64,000 nt of DNA from CAVYVZ01 sp963772065 (GTDB lineage: Bacteria; Acidobacteriota; Vicinamibacteria; Vicinamibacterales; UBA2999), in the NCBI GenBank assembly GCA_963772065.1, contig CAVYVZ010000008.1, positions 1-64,000 on the forward strand. The letters run 5' to 3'. How positions within the stretch are numbered: the stretch's first letter is position 1; every line of letters begins with the position of its first letter. Both the position numbers and the translations under genes were made by a program. The notes below the pieces were generated by a model. The model was not told the DNA's origin, made no database searches, and saw nothing but the letters and a program-made list of their open reading frames with translations. This document shows positions 19,375 through 27,774 of this stretch, piece by piece.

Positions 19375-19380
19375 TACAAT
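19375..19380 (+). promoter_or_regulatory. Putative -10 box of secA
   Basis: TACAAT lies 38 nt before the secA ATG in an otherwise GC-rich gap. A matching -35 at 17 nt is poor, so confidence is modest. Confidence 0.3.
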
Positions 19381-19418
19381 CGGTAGATTATTCCTTCGGT
19401 AATTCGCGTTTCCTTTAG

Positions 19419-22334
19419 ATGATCGGACAACTCCTCGCCAAGGTCATCGGCACACAGAACGAACGTGAGCTGAAGCGGCTCCGGCCGCTGGTCGCCGATA
19501 TCAACGCCCTCGAACCCACCATCCAGCCGCTCAGCGACGAACGCCTGCGGGCAAAAACCGAGGAGTTCAGAAAGCGGCTCGCCGACGGCGCGGCGCTGAA
19601 CGATCTGCTGCCCGAGGCGTTCGCGGTCGTGCGCGAAGCCGGCCGCCGCGTCTTGAACATGCGCCACTTCGACGTGCAGCTCATCGGCGGCATGGTGCTG
19701 CACAACGGCGCGATCGCCGAAATGAAAACCGGCGAGGGCAAGACGCTCGTCGCCACGCTGCCGGCGTACCTGAACGCGCTCGAGGGTAAAGGGGTACATG
19801 TCGTCACGGTCAACGACTACCTCGCGCGCCGCGACTCCGAATGGATGGGACGCCTGTACCGGTTCCTCGGGATGAGCGTCGGCGTCATTCAGCACGAGCT
19901 CAACGACCAGCAGCGGCAGGTCGCCTACGCCGCCGACATCACGTACGGGACCAACAACGAATTCGGGTTCGACTACCTCCGCGACAACATGAAGTTCGAG
20001 CTCGCGTCGATGGTCCAGCGCGGGCACCACTTCGCCATCGTGGACGAAGTGGACAGCATCCTGATCGACGAGGCGCGAACGCCGCTCATCATCTCCGGCC
20101 CCGCGGAGGAATCAACCGACCTCTACTACGAGGTCGATCGGATCATCCCGCGCTTGAAGCCCGGCGCGGTCACGCGCGGCGACACCAAGGCCGAGGACCG
20201 CGAAGCGCTCGAAGCGACCGGCGACTTCATCGTCGACGAAAAGCACAAGACCGTCACGCTGACCGAGACCGGCATGGCCAAGGCCGAGCAGCTGCTCTCG
20301 CACCGGCTCGTGCCCGACTCGAAGGGTCTCTACGACCCTGCCAACATGCCGCTGCTCCACCACATCCATCAGGGGCTGCGGGCGCACACGCTGTTCCGCC
20401 TCGACGTGGACTACATGATCAAGGACGGCGGCGTGGTGATTGTCGACGAATTCACCGGCCGGCTCATGCCAGGGCGCCGATGGAGCGATGGGCTGCATCA
20501 GGCGGTGGAGGCCAAGGAGAAAGTGAAGATCGAGCGCGAGAACCAGACGCTCGCCACGATCACGTTCCAGAACTACTTCCGTAAGTACAAGAAGCTCTCG
20601 GGAATGACCGGCACCGCCGAGACCGAAGCGCCGGAGTTCGGCAAGATCTACAACCTCGAAGTGATCGTGGTGCCGACCAATCGGCCGCTGAAGCGCGTCG
20701 AGGAGCCGGATCTCGTCTACCGCACGGAACGGGAGAAGTACGAGGCAATTCTCAACGACATCGTCGAGAAGCAGCAGTCGGGACGGCCGACGCTCGTCGG
20801 CACGGTCTCAATCGAGAAGTCCGAGCGCCTCTCGGGGATGCTGCGAAAACGCGGCATCAAGCACGTCGTCCTGAACGCGAAGTATCACGCCCAGGAAGCC
20901 GAGATCGTCGCACAGGCGGGACGCAAGTCGAACGTGACGATCGCGACCAACATGGCCGGCCGCGGCACCGACATCCTGCTGGGCGGCAATGCCGAGCACA
21001 TGGCGCGCCAGCAGGCCCTGTCCGAAGAGATCGCCGAGAAGCTTTCGAAGGGCGAAGAGAAGTTCGTCGACGACGAAGAGTTCGTCTACTTCTTCCACAT
21101 CGACGGCTTCTACCGCGTGCCGCGTCCCGAATGGGAGCGCATCTACGCGCACTTCAAGCACGAAACCGAAGTCGAGCATGACGAGGTGGTGAACGAGAGC
21201 GGTCTGCACATCCTCGCGACCGAGCGGCACGAGGCGCGGCGGATCGACAACCAGCTTCGCGGCCGCGCCGGCCGCCAGGGCGATCCGGGGTCGTCGCGTT
21301 TCTACCTGTCCCTCGAAGACGACCTGATGCGCATCTTCGGATCCGACCGGATCTCCGGCCTCATGCAGCGGCTCGGCATGGAAGAAGGCGTGCCGATCGA
21401 GCACGGGATGGTGACGCGGGCGATCGAGCGCGCGCAGAAGCAGGTGGAAGCGCAGAACTTCTCCGTCCGCAAGCATCTCCTCGAGTACGACGACGTGATG
21501 AACAAGCAGCGCGAGAGCGTGTACACGCTGCGCCGCGAGATTCTCGAAGGCAAGGTGCACGTCACCGAAGAAGAAGTCGTAGACACCGGCGAGTACGTCC
21601 TGTCGCTGGCAGAGGATATCCTCGACGATTTGGTGGACCGGTTCGCCGGCAAGGAACTGGACGTGGAGGAGTGGGACCTCCCGGCGCTGAAGCGTGAAAT
21701 CACGCGCGTCTACGGCCTCGAGTCTGCCTCGATCGAGTCACTGAAGCTGGACGACAAGAACAGCGTCGACATCGCGGACGACCTCTGGACGGCGATCAAG
21801 GCGAGCTACCGCGAACGAGAGACAATGGTGGGCAGCGATCTCTATCGCCGCGTCGAGCGCGACGTCATGCTGCAGATTGTCGATCAGCAGTGGAAGGACC
21901 ACCTCTATTCGCTGGACCACCTGAAGGAAGGCATCGGACTTCGCGGCTACGGCCAGCGCGACCCGCTCGTCGAGTACAAAAAGGAAAGCTTCGCGCTGTT
22001 TCAGGACATGAAAGCGCGGATCGAGGAGGAGATCGTCCGGTATCTCTTCCATCTGCGCCCGGTGCTGTCCGAGGAGTCAGCGGCGCCGCGGCCGGTCGCT
22101 CGGCGCGCCACGCCTCTCAGCTACAACAGTCCCGGCGAATCGGCGCAGCCGTCCGCCTTCGGTCCACGAGCCGCTCAAGCCCCGCCCGCCGGCCGTCCGC
22201 CGCAGCCGGCCAGAACGGGCGGCGACGATGTCATCAAGACGTTCAAACACGAAGGGCCGAGGGTGGGCAGAAACGACCCCTGTCCATGCGGCAGCGGGAA
22301 GAAGTACAAGAAATGCCACGGCGCCGCGGCGTAA
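19419..22334 (+). CDS. secA: Preprotein translocase ATPase SecA
   Basis: SecA is the motor that pushes unfolded preproteins through SecYEG. The 971-residue product has every hallmark: Walker A MKTGEGKT (102-109), TVNDYLARRDSEWMG, the DEAD-type VDEVDSILIDEARTPLIISGP region, a PBD with LPxLH-like LLHHIHQGL, motif III GMTGTA, and GRAGRQGDPGSSRFYLS in NBD2. The helical-wing and scaffold sections follow. The C-terminal zinc finger NDPCPCGSGKKYKKCHG is intact and binds SecB or lipids in other bacteria. The guaB gene follows after 37 nt, with a good AAGGAG site, so the two may be co-transcribed. Confidence 0.98.
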   Translation: MIGQLLAKVIGTQNERELKRLRPLVADINALEPTIQPLSDERLRAKTEEFRKRLADGAALNDLLPEAFAVVREAGRRVLNMRHFDVQLIGGMVLHNGAIAEMKTGEGKTLVATLPAYLNALEGKGVHVVTVNDYLARRDSEWMGRLYRFLGMSVGVIQHELNDQQRQVAYAADITYGTNNEFGFDYLRDNMKFELASMVQRGHHFAIVDEVDSILIDEARTPLIISGPAEESTDLYYEVDRIIPRLKPGAVTRGDTKAEDREALEATGDFIVDEKHKTVTLTETGMAKAEQLLSHRLVPDSKGLYDPANMPLLHHIHQGLRAHTLFRLDVDYMIKDGGVVIVDEFTGRLMPGRRWSDGLHQAVEAKEKVKIERENQTLATITFQNYFRKYKKLSGMTGTAETEAPEFGKIYNLEVIVVPTNRPLKRVEEPDLVYRTEREKYEAILNDIVEKQQSGRPTLVGTVSIEKSERLSGMLRKRGIKHVVLNAKYHAQEAEIVAQAGRKSNVTIATNMAGRGTDILLGGNAEHMARQQALSEEIAEKLSKGEEKFVDDEEFVYFFHIDGFYRVPRPEWERIYAHFKHETEVEHDEVVNESGLHILATERHEARRIDNQLRGRAGRQGDPGSSRFYLSLEDDLMRIFGSDRISGLMQRLGMEEGVPIEHGMVTRAIERAQKQVEAQNFSVRKHLLEYDDVMNKQRESVYTLRREILEGKVHVTEEEVVDTGEYVLSLAEDILDDLVDRFAGKELDVEEWDLPALKREITRVYGLESASIESLKLDDKNSVDIADDLWTAIKASYRERETMVGSDLYRRVERDVMLQIVDQQWKDHLYSLDHLKEGIGLRGYGQRDPLVEYKKESFALFQDMKARIEEEIVRYLFHLRPVLSEESAAPRPVARRATPLSYNSPGESAQPSAFGPRAAQAPPAGRPPQPARTGGDDVIKTFKHEGPRVGRNDPCPCGSGKKYKKCHGAAA

Positions 22335-22371
22335 CCCGCCTCCGCGCGGCTTCGGCGCGGCAAGGAGACAC

Positions 22372-23895
22372 ATGGAACTGAAATCGGGGACGCTCACGTT
22401 CGCTCCGGCCGACACGGACATCACCACGGCGCTGACCTTCGACGACGTGCTGCTCGTCCCGCAGCACTCCACCGTGCTGCCCACGCAGGTGGACGTGAGC
22501 ACGCGGCTGACCCGGAACATCCGCTTGAATGTTCCGCTCCTCAGCGCCGCGATGGATACGGTGACGGAATCCAGCCTCGCCATCGCCATGGCGCAGCAGG
22601 GCGGCATGGGCGTCATTCACAAGAATCTCTCGGTCGAAGAGCAGGCATCGGAAGTCGACCGGGTCAAGCGCTCGGAGAGCGGCATGATCGTCAACCCGAT
22701 CACGCTCTCCCCCACCAATCGCATCTATGAAGCGCTCGACCTGATGAAGAACTACCGGATCTCCGGCGTGCCAATCACCCAGGACGGCAGCAAGGAGGGC
22801 CGGCTCGTCGGCATCCTCACCAACCGCGACCTGCGCTTCGAGACCAACGTCAACCGGCCGATCTCGGAGGTGATGACATCCGAGCCGCTCTTCACGGTGC
22901 CCGTTGGCACCACGCTCGACGAGGCGCGCGAGATCCTGCACCGCCACAAAGTCGAGAAGCTCCTCGTCGTGGACAAGGACTACAGGCTGAAGGGGCTGAT
23001 CACCGTCAAGGACATCCAGAAGATGGTCAAGTACCCGCTGGCGTGCAAGGACGCGCTCGGGAGGCTCCGCTGCGGCGCGGCGGTCGGCGTCGCAAAGGAC
23101 ACGGCCGAGCGTGCGGCGGCGCTCGTGGCCGCCGGCGTCGACGTGCTCGTCGTCGACACGGCGCACGGGCATTCGCAGGGAGTGCTCGACATGGTCGCGC
23201 GCCTCCGGCGCGAGTTCCCGAATACCGATCTGATCGCCGGCAACGTCGCGACCGCGGAGGCCACGGAAGCGCTGATCGCCGCCGGCGTCGATGCCGTGAA
23301 GGTCGGCATCGGGGGCGGATCGATCTGCACCACGCGCGTGGTGGCCGGCATCGGCGTGCCGATGATCAGCTCGATCATGGACTGCGCCCGCGCCGCCGCG
23401 GCGCGGAACATTCCCATCATCGGCGACGGTGGCATTCGCTACTCCGGCGATGTCGTCAAGGCCATCGCAGTGGGCGCGAGCTCCGCGATGATCGGCAACC
23501 TCTTTGCCGGCACCGACGAGAGCCCCGGCGAGCTGATTCTGTTCCAGGGCCGCAGCTACAAGGAGTATCGCGGGATGGGCTCGATCGGCGCGATGCGCCG
23601 CGGCAGCCGCGACCGCTACTTCCAGGACGAGTTCGATCTCGAGGGGGGCCGCCGGACGGACAAGCTGGTGCCCGAAGGGATTGAAGGCCGCGTCGCGCAC
23701 AAGGGCAGCGTGGCTGCGATGATTCACCAGCTCGTGGGAGGGCTGCGCGCGGGCATGGGCTACACCGGCTGCGGCACCATCCCCGAGCTGCAGCGCAAGG
23801 CCAAGCTCATTCGCATCACGCCGGCGGGGGTCCGCGAGAGCCACGTGCACGACGTGCAGATAACGAAGGAAGCTCCTAACTATCGGATGGAATAA
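22372..23895 (+). CDS. guaB: Inosine-5'-monophosphate dehydrogenase
   Basis: GuaB catalyses the NAD-dependent oxidation of IMP to XMP, the first committed step of GTP synthesis. The 507-residue protein has the N-terminal ALTFDDVLLVPQ, two CBS domains (residues ~100-225), the GNVATAEAT strand and the catalytic loop with Cys in GGGSICTTR. The usual loop is GPGSICTTR; here Pro is replaced by Gly (codon GGC at 23314-23316), which is worth a check. The K/Arg-Tyr flap region (RGSRDRYFQDE) follows. A strong AAGGAG ribosome-binding site lies 6 nt before the ATG and decides the start. Confidence 0.96.
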   Translation: MELKSGTLTFAPADTDITTALTFDDVLLVPQHSTVLPTQVDVSTRLTRNIRLNVPLLSAAMDTVTESSLAIAMAQQGGMGVIHKNLSVEEQASEVDRVKRSESGMIVNPITLSPTNRIYEALDLMKNYRISGVPITQDGSKEGRLVGILTNRDLRFETNVNRPISEVMTSEPLFTVPVGTTLDEAREILHRHKVEKLLVVDKDYRLKGLITVKDIQKMVKYPLACKDALGRLRCGAAVGVAKDTAERAAALVAAGVDVLVVDTAHGHSQGVLDMVARLRREFPNTDLIAGNVATAEATEALIAAGVDAVKVGIGGGSICTTRVVAGIGVPMISSIMDCARAAAARNIPIIGDGGIRYSGDVVKAIAVGASSAMIGNLFAGTDESPGELILFQGRSYKEYRGMGSIGAMRRGSRDRYFQDEFDLEGGRRTDKLVPEGIEGRVAHKGSVAAMIHQLVGGLRAGMGYTGCGTIPELQRKAKLIRITPAGVRESHVHDVQITKEAPNYRME

Positions 23896-23911
23896 CCCGT
23901 CGGTGGCGGCG

Positions 23912-24736
23912 TCATACCTCTCGCGGCGGCGAGCCTGACCTCGCGAATGTCAGGTCGGTCGTTTCACCGTGCGAGGGTCGGCCGGCGACGGCGAAACCAA
24001 GTTTCGCGAGCGCCTTCACGATTCGTTGCCCGGTCTTCGAGTGCTCGCGCATCTCAATGTGCAGCTCGCGCACTTCCTGCCGCGCGAGCGTCACGACGCC
24101 GCCGGCGATGATCTCCTCGGTCAGGCCCGGCACATCGATCTTGATGTAATTGGGGCAGGCCAGGCCGAACTCCTCGACGAGCTGATCCACGGAAAGTAGG
24201 ATTGCAGCTTGTGGCCTGTACCGCCTGCCATCCGGTCTGTCTCGAAAGCTGAAGGACTCGGCGGGCGAGAACTGTGACACGTCCAGGCGTCCGATTGATT
24301 TTCCGCCACCGAGACCGACCAGCAAACAATCCACCTGCGCATCGAGTCGGTTCGTTTCGCAATTGGCGGCCAGCAGGAAGTAGTTGACGGCCGCCGGCTC
24401 GAACGCAACCACTCTCATGTCGCCTCGCAGGCTGGCGTAGAGTGTGTACACGCCGACATTCGCACCGACATCCCAGAAGACACTGTTTGCGCCGAACGAA
24501 TCGATCCACTGGATAGTGGCCGGCTGCTTGGTCAGCAGGGATCTGGCGCGAATGCCCGTGCCTCGTCCAAGGAGCACGAAAGAGATTGGACCGCGCGGCG
24601 TGGAGACCTCGAACGTCTCCTCCAGGAGCGCCTGTGCGAATCGACTCTGTAGCCGGGCGCGGGCCGCCTCGGGCAGCTGGCGCAAGCGTTGAAGAGTGTT
24701 TGTGAATCTTTGCTTCGTGTCGGCACGCTCGGACAT
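23912..24736 (-). CDS. FkbM-family SAM-dependent methyltransferase
   Basis: This 274-residue methyltransferase has the FkbM pattern: SVFWDVGANVGVYTLYAS (motif I) and RVVAFEPAAVNYFLLAANCE (motif II), followed by DQLVEEFGLACPNYIKIDVPGLT (the Asp-rich metal-independent core). FkbM enzymes O-methylate sugars or polyketides; the substrate here is unknown. It is convergent with guaB, and its 5' end is 17 nt from the tsaE stop, so it could be co-transcribed with tsaE and the NAD(P)HX enzyme. The N-terminal ~60 residues are charged and helical. Confidence 0.85.
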   Translation of the reverse strand: MSERADTKQRFTNTLQRLRQLPEAARARLQSRFAQALLEETFEVSTPRGPISFVLLGRGTGIRARSLLTKQPATIQWIDSFGANSVFWDVGANVGVYTLYASLRGDMRVVAFEPAAVNYFLLAANCETNRLDAQVDCLLVGLGGGKSIGRLDVSQFSPAESFSFRDRPDGRRYRPQAAILLSVDQLVEEFGLACPNYIKIDVPGLTEEIIAGGVVTLARQEVRELHIEMREHSKTGQRIVKALAKLGFAVAGRPSHGETTDLTFARSGSPPREV

Positions 24737-24752
24737 CGTTGACCCAGCAATT

Positions 24753-25175
24753 CTAGGTCTTCGGCGCCGCGATTACGATTCGGCGCGTGCCCTCGTCGAC
24801 GATCTCGAGCCTGACGTCCCGCGCGCCGGGCAGGTCGTGCGTCAGCCGGTCCGGCCATTCGATGGCCAGCACGCCGTCCTTTACCCCCATTTCTTCGAGT
24901 CCGATATCCTCCGTCGCCGTTCGTTCCAGCCGGTACAGGTCAGCGTGATACAGCACCAGCCGGCCGCCGCGGTACTCGTGAACGATCGTGAACGTGGGGC
25001 TGCTCACCTCCGCGGGATCGACCCCTAACCCTGCGGCGAGGCCGCGGACGAACGCCGTCTTGCCCGCCCCGAGAGTCCCAGACAGGAGCACGACGTCTCC
25101 AGCCTGCAGCGTCGCGGCGAGGTCACGCGCAAGCGCCATCGTTTCATCCTCGGAGCCCGTCAGTCGCTCAATCAC
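24753..25175 (-). CDS. tsaE: tRNA (t6A37) biosynthesis ATPase TsaE
   Basis: TsaE works with TsaB/TsaD to make N6-threonylcarbamoyl-adenosine at position 37 of ANN-decoding tRNAs. The 140-residue protein has Walker A GTLGAGKT (33-40), the conserved SSPTFTIVHEY (residues ~60-69), and HADLYRLE; the later part has IEWPDRL. The length is normal for the family. It sits directly downstream of the bifunctional NAD(P)HX gene, an order found in many bacteria. Confidence 0.95.
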   Translation of the reverse strand: MIERLTGSEDETMALARDLAATLQAGDVVLLSGTLGAGKTAFVRGLAAGLGVDPAEVSSPTFTIVHEYRGGRLVLYHADLYRLERTATEDIGLEEMGVKDGVLAIEWPDRLTHDLPGARDVRLEIVDEGTRRIVIAAPKT

Positions 25176-25187
25176 GGAATCGAGGCA

Positions 25188-26759
25188 TCACGAATCGCGA
25201 ACGGGCTTTTTGCCGGTGAGATCCAGAATCGCTTCGCCGATGCGGGCGAGCAAGTCCGACGCGGTCATCGCCACCTCGCCTTCGCTCTCCTGCGCAAGGT
25301 CGCCGGCCATGCCGTGCAGAAAGACGGCGAGCCGGCACGCGGCCTCGGCGTCGAGGAGCTGCGCCAGGAACGCCGCGATCATCCCGGTCAGCACGTCACC
25401 CGTGCCGCCCGTGGCCATGCCGGCGTTCCCCGTTGGATTGATGAACACGCGACCCTCGGGCGTCGCGATGACCGTGCGGTGGCCCTTCAACACCACGTAT
25501 ATGTGGTGCGTCGTCGCGAAGTCGCAGGCCACGTCGATGCGGCTGGCCTGCACTTCGTCGGCGGTGCCACCGACGAGCCGCGCCATCTCACCCGGATGAG
25601 GGGTGATGATGATGTCGCGATCGTCGCGGCCCACGAGGCGACCCGGGTCGTCCGCCAGCACCGTGAGCGCATCCGCGTCGAGCACGAGCGGCGTCTCCGA
25701 TCGATCGAGCAGGCCGCGGACGAACTGACCGACGCTGTCACCCCCTCCGAGGCCGGGGCCGCAAGCGATCACGTCCTGTGTGAGCTCGCTCACGCGCTCC
25801 ACGGCCGCACCGACCACCTGGCCATTGGGGCCTTCATCGAGCGGCTCGGTCATGAGCTCGGGTGACAAGGAGGCGACGATGGGCAGGCAGGACGCCGGCG
25901 TGGCGATCGTCACGAGCCCCGCCCCCGCGCGGAGCGCGCCCATTCCCGCCAGGTGCGCAGCGCCCGTCTTCCCGCGGGAGCCGCCCACCAGCAGGACGCG
26001 ACCGAAGTCGCCCTTGTGCGAGTCGGCGGCGCGCGGCTCGAGGAGCGACCGGACGTCTTCGCGCGTCAGCAGCTCGATCGTCCGCCCTTCGAGCTCGTCG
26101 ATGACCTCGGTCGGGATCCCGATGTCGGCGATCACGACGTCGCCGGCATGGGCTTCAGCCGGCGGCAGCACCAGCGGCAGCTTCGGCGCCGCGAGCGTGA
26201 CCGTCATCGACGCATCGATGCAGTCGCCAATCAGGTGGGGCGTGTCGGCCGAGAGTCCGCTCGGCAAGTCGATGGACACGATCGGGATGCCAGACGCGTT
26301 GACGTCCGCGACGACGGTCTCGAGCATGCCCGCGAGCCCGGACTTCAGACCCGTCCCGAAGATCGCGTCGACGATGAGGGTGCACTGCGAGATCTCCGAG
26401 AAGTGGAGCTCCCACGTCTGCTCGTCGTTGATCTCGACCACGGTGACGCCCAGGCGGCCGAGGACGTCGAGGTTCGTCCGGGCTTCGCCGCGTACGTCCG
26501 CGAGCGCACCGACCACGAACACGGCGCACTCGACGCCGCGCTGCAGCAGGGTGCGCGCCACGACGAAGCCGTCGCCGCCGTTATTCCCCCGGCCGCACAA
26601 CACGGCCACGCGGCCGTCGAGCCGCTCCTCGAAGGCCGCTTCCATCGCCGCCACCACCTGGCGGCCGGCGTTCTCCATGAGCACGAGCGACGGAATTCCG
26701 ATCTCCTCGATGGTGTAGCGGTCGGCCTCGCGCATCTGCGCGGCAGTGAGGATTCTCAT
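25188..26759 (-). CDS. nnr: Bifunctional NAD(P)H-hydrate epimerase / ADP-dependent NAD(P)H-hydrate dehydratase
   Basis: The fused enzyme repairs damaged NAD(P)HX: the N-terminal YjeF_N domain epimerises the R form, and the C-terminal ribokinase-like domain dehydrates S-NAD(P)HX using ADP. The N-terminal half (residues ~1-215) has VLMENAGRQ and CGRGNNGGDGFVVAR, and the FGTGLKSG loop. The C-terminal half has KGDFGRVLLVGGSRGKTGAAHL, GPGLGGG, the TPHPGEMARL motif and the GNAGMATGGTGDVLTG nucleotide site. The 523-residue length suits the fusion. Confidence 0.95.
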   Translation of the reverse strand: MRILTAAQMREADRYTIEEIGIPSLVLMENAGRQVVAAMEAAFEERLDGRVAVLCGRGNNGGDGFVVARTLLQRGVECAVFVVGALADVRGEARTNLDVLGRLGVTVVEINDEQTWELHFSEISQCTLIVDAIFGTGLKSGLAGMLETVVADVNASGIPIVSIDLPSGLSADTPHLIGDCIDASMTVTLAAPKLPLVLPPAEAHAGDVVIADIGIPTEVIDELEGRTIELLTREDVRSLLEPRAADSHKGDFGRVLLVGGSRGKTGAAHLAGMGALRAGAGLVTIATPASCLPIVASLSPELMTEPLDEGPNGQVVGAAVERVSELTQDVIACGPGLGGGDSVGQFVRGLLDRSETPLVLDADALTVLADDPGRLVGRDDRDIIITPHPGEMARLVGGTADEVQASRIDVACDFATTHHIYVVLKGHRTVIATPEGRVFINPTGNAGMATGGTGDVLTGMIAAFLAQLLDAEAACRLAVFLHGMAGDLAQESEGEVAMTASDLLARIGEAILDLTGKKPVRDS

Positions 26760-26761
26760 TA

Positions 26762-26807
26762 GGCGGTGGGCCGTAGGCGGTAGGCGGTAGGAGTAGGCCG
26801 TAGGCCC
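26762..26807. repeat. Heptanucleotide tandem repeat between two divergent genes
   Basis: About six units of the type GGCGGTA (variants GGCGGTG, GGCCGTA, one 6-nt GGAGTA) run in register from 26762. They start 3 nt upstream of the NAD(P)HX gene start codon and occupy the intergenic space before the class IV aminotransferase. Units 776-782 and 783-789 (26776-26789) are identical. Such a tract could vary in length between strains. Confidence 0.75.
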
Positions 26808-26871
26808 TCGGCGGCGCGCTTCCGTTGTGTTGCGCTCACTGTACTACAAAGGCTATCGTTGATTTCCCACC

Positions 26872-27774
26872 ATGGCAGCAACGGTCAACGTCAACGGGCG
26901 GATCTCGGGCGAGCGCGACGCCGCGATCTCGATCTTCGACCACGGCTTCCTCTACGGCGAAGGCGTCTACGAGACGATGCGCACGTACAACAGCCAGCCG
27001 TTTCTCTACGACCGCCACATGCGCCGGCTTCGCCGCTCGGCACAGATGATCGTGCTGGATGTCCCCTTCACGGACGACGAGCTCGCGGATCGCATTGGTG
27101 AGACGATGAACGCCGGCGGCCTGAACGGATCCGAAGCGTACATTCGCGTCCTCCTCACGCGTGGCATCGGCGAGCTGACCTACGACCCGAAAGCGACCCC
27201 CGTTCCCTCGGTCGTCATCATCGTGAAACCGCACGTCGATCCGCCCGATGCCGCCTTCGAGCGCGGCGTGAAGGTGTGCCTCTCCCCGATCCTCCGGAAC
27301 CATCCGCACTCGCTGAACCCGATGATCAAGAGCAACAACCTGCTCAACAACGCGCTCGCGATGCAGGAGGCGCTTCGCCGCGGCGGCACGGAAGCGATCA
27401 TGCGAAACCATCGCGGCGAGCTAAGCGAGTGCAGTCAGTCGAACCTGTTCGTCGTCACGAACGGCGCGCTGCTGACGCCGCCGCTCGAGGCCGGGCTGCT
27501 GCCGGGTATCACGCGGGAGTTCGTGATGGAAATCGCGCGGGACCTCGGCGTCGACGCGCGGGAACAGACGCTTCGAGACGAAGATCTGTTCGCAGCCGAC
27601 GAGTGCTTCCTGACGAGCACGACGAAGGAGCTGCTCCCGATCGTGCAGGTCGACGACCGGCGCATCGGCGGTGGAACGCCCGGGCCAGTCACGCGGAAGC
27701 TGCTTGGCGCGTTTCGAAATCGCGCCACGCACGCCGGCAGCCGCGCGGTTACGCAACCGCCGGTTGCGCCGTGA
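26872..27774 (+). CDS. Class IV PLP-dependent aminotransferase (branched-chain aminotransferase / aminodeoxychorismate lyase type)
   Basis: This 300-residue fold type IV enzyme acts with pyridoxal phosphate on amino acids. Visible signs: FDHGFLYGEGVYETMRTYN at the N-terminus, the PLP Lys in NPMIKSNNLLNNALA, the ELSECSQSNLFVV phosphate-binding section, LEAGLLPGITREFV and the C-terminal CFLTSTTKELLPI. The pattern fits a branched-chain aminotransferase, a D-amino-acid aminotransferase or PabC; without the substrate-loop comparison I cannot choose. The coding end overlaps the convergent PLP-fold gene by 26 nt. Confidence 0.9.
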   Translation: MAATVNVNGRISGERDAAISIFDHGFLYGEGVYETMRTYNSQPFLYDRHMRRLRRSAQMIVLDVPFTDDELADRIGETMNAGGLNGSEAYIRVLLTRGIGELTYDPKATPVPSVVIIVKPHVDPPDAAFERGVKVCLSPILRNHPHSLNPMIKSNNLLNNALAMQEALRRGGTEAIMRNHRGELSECSQSNLFVVTNGALLTPPLEAGLLPGITREFVMEIARDLGVDAREQTLRDEDLFAADECFLTSTTKELLPIVQVDDRRIGGGTPGPVTRKLLGAFRNRATHAGSRAVTQPPVAP

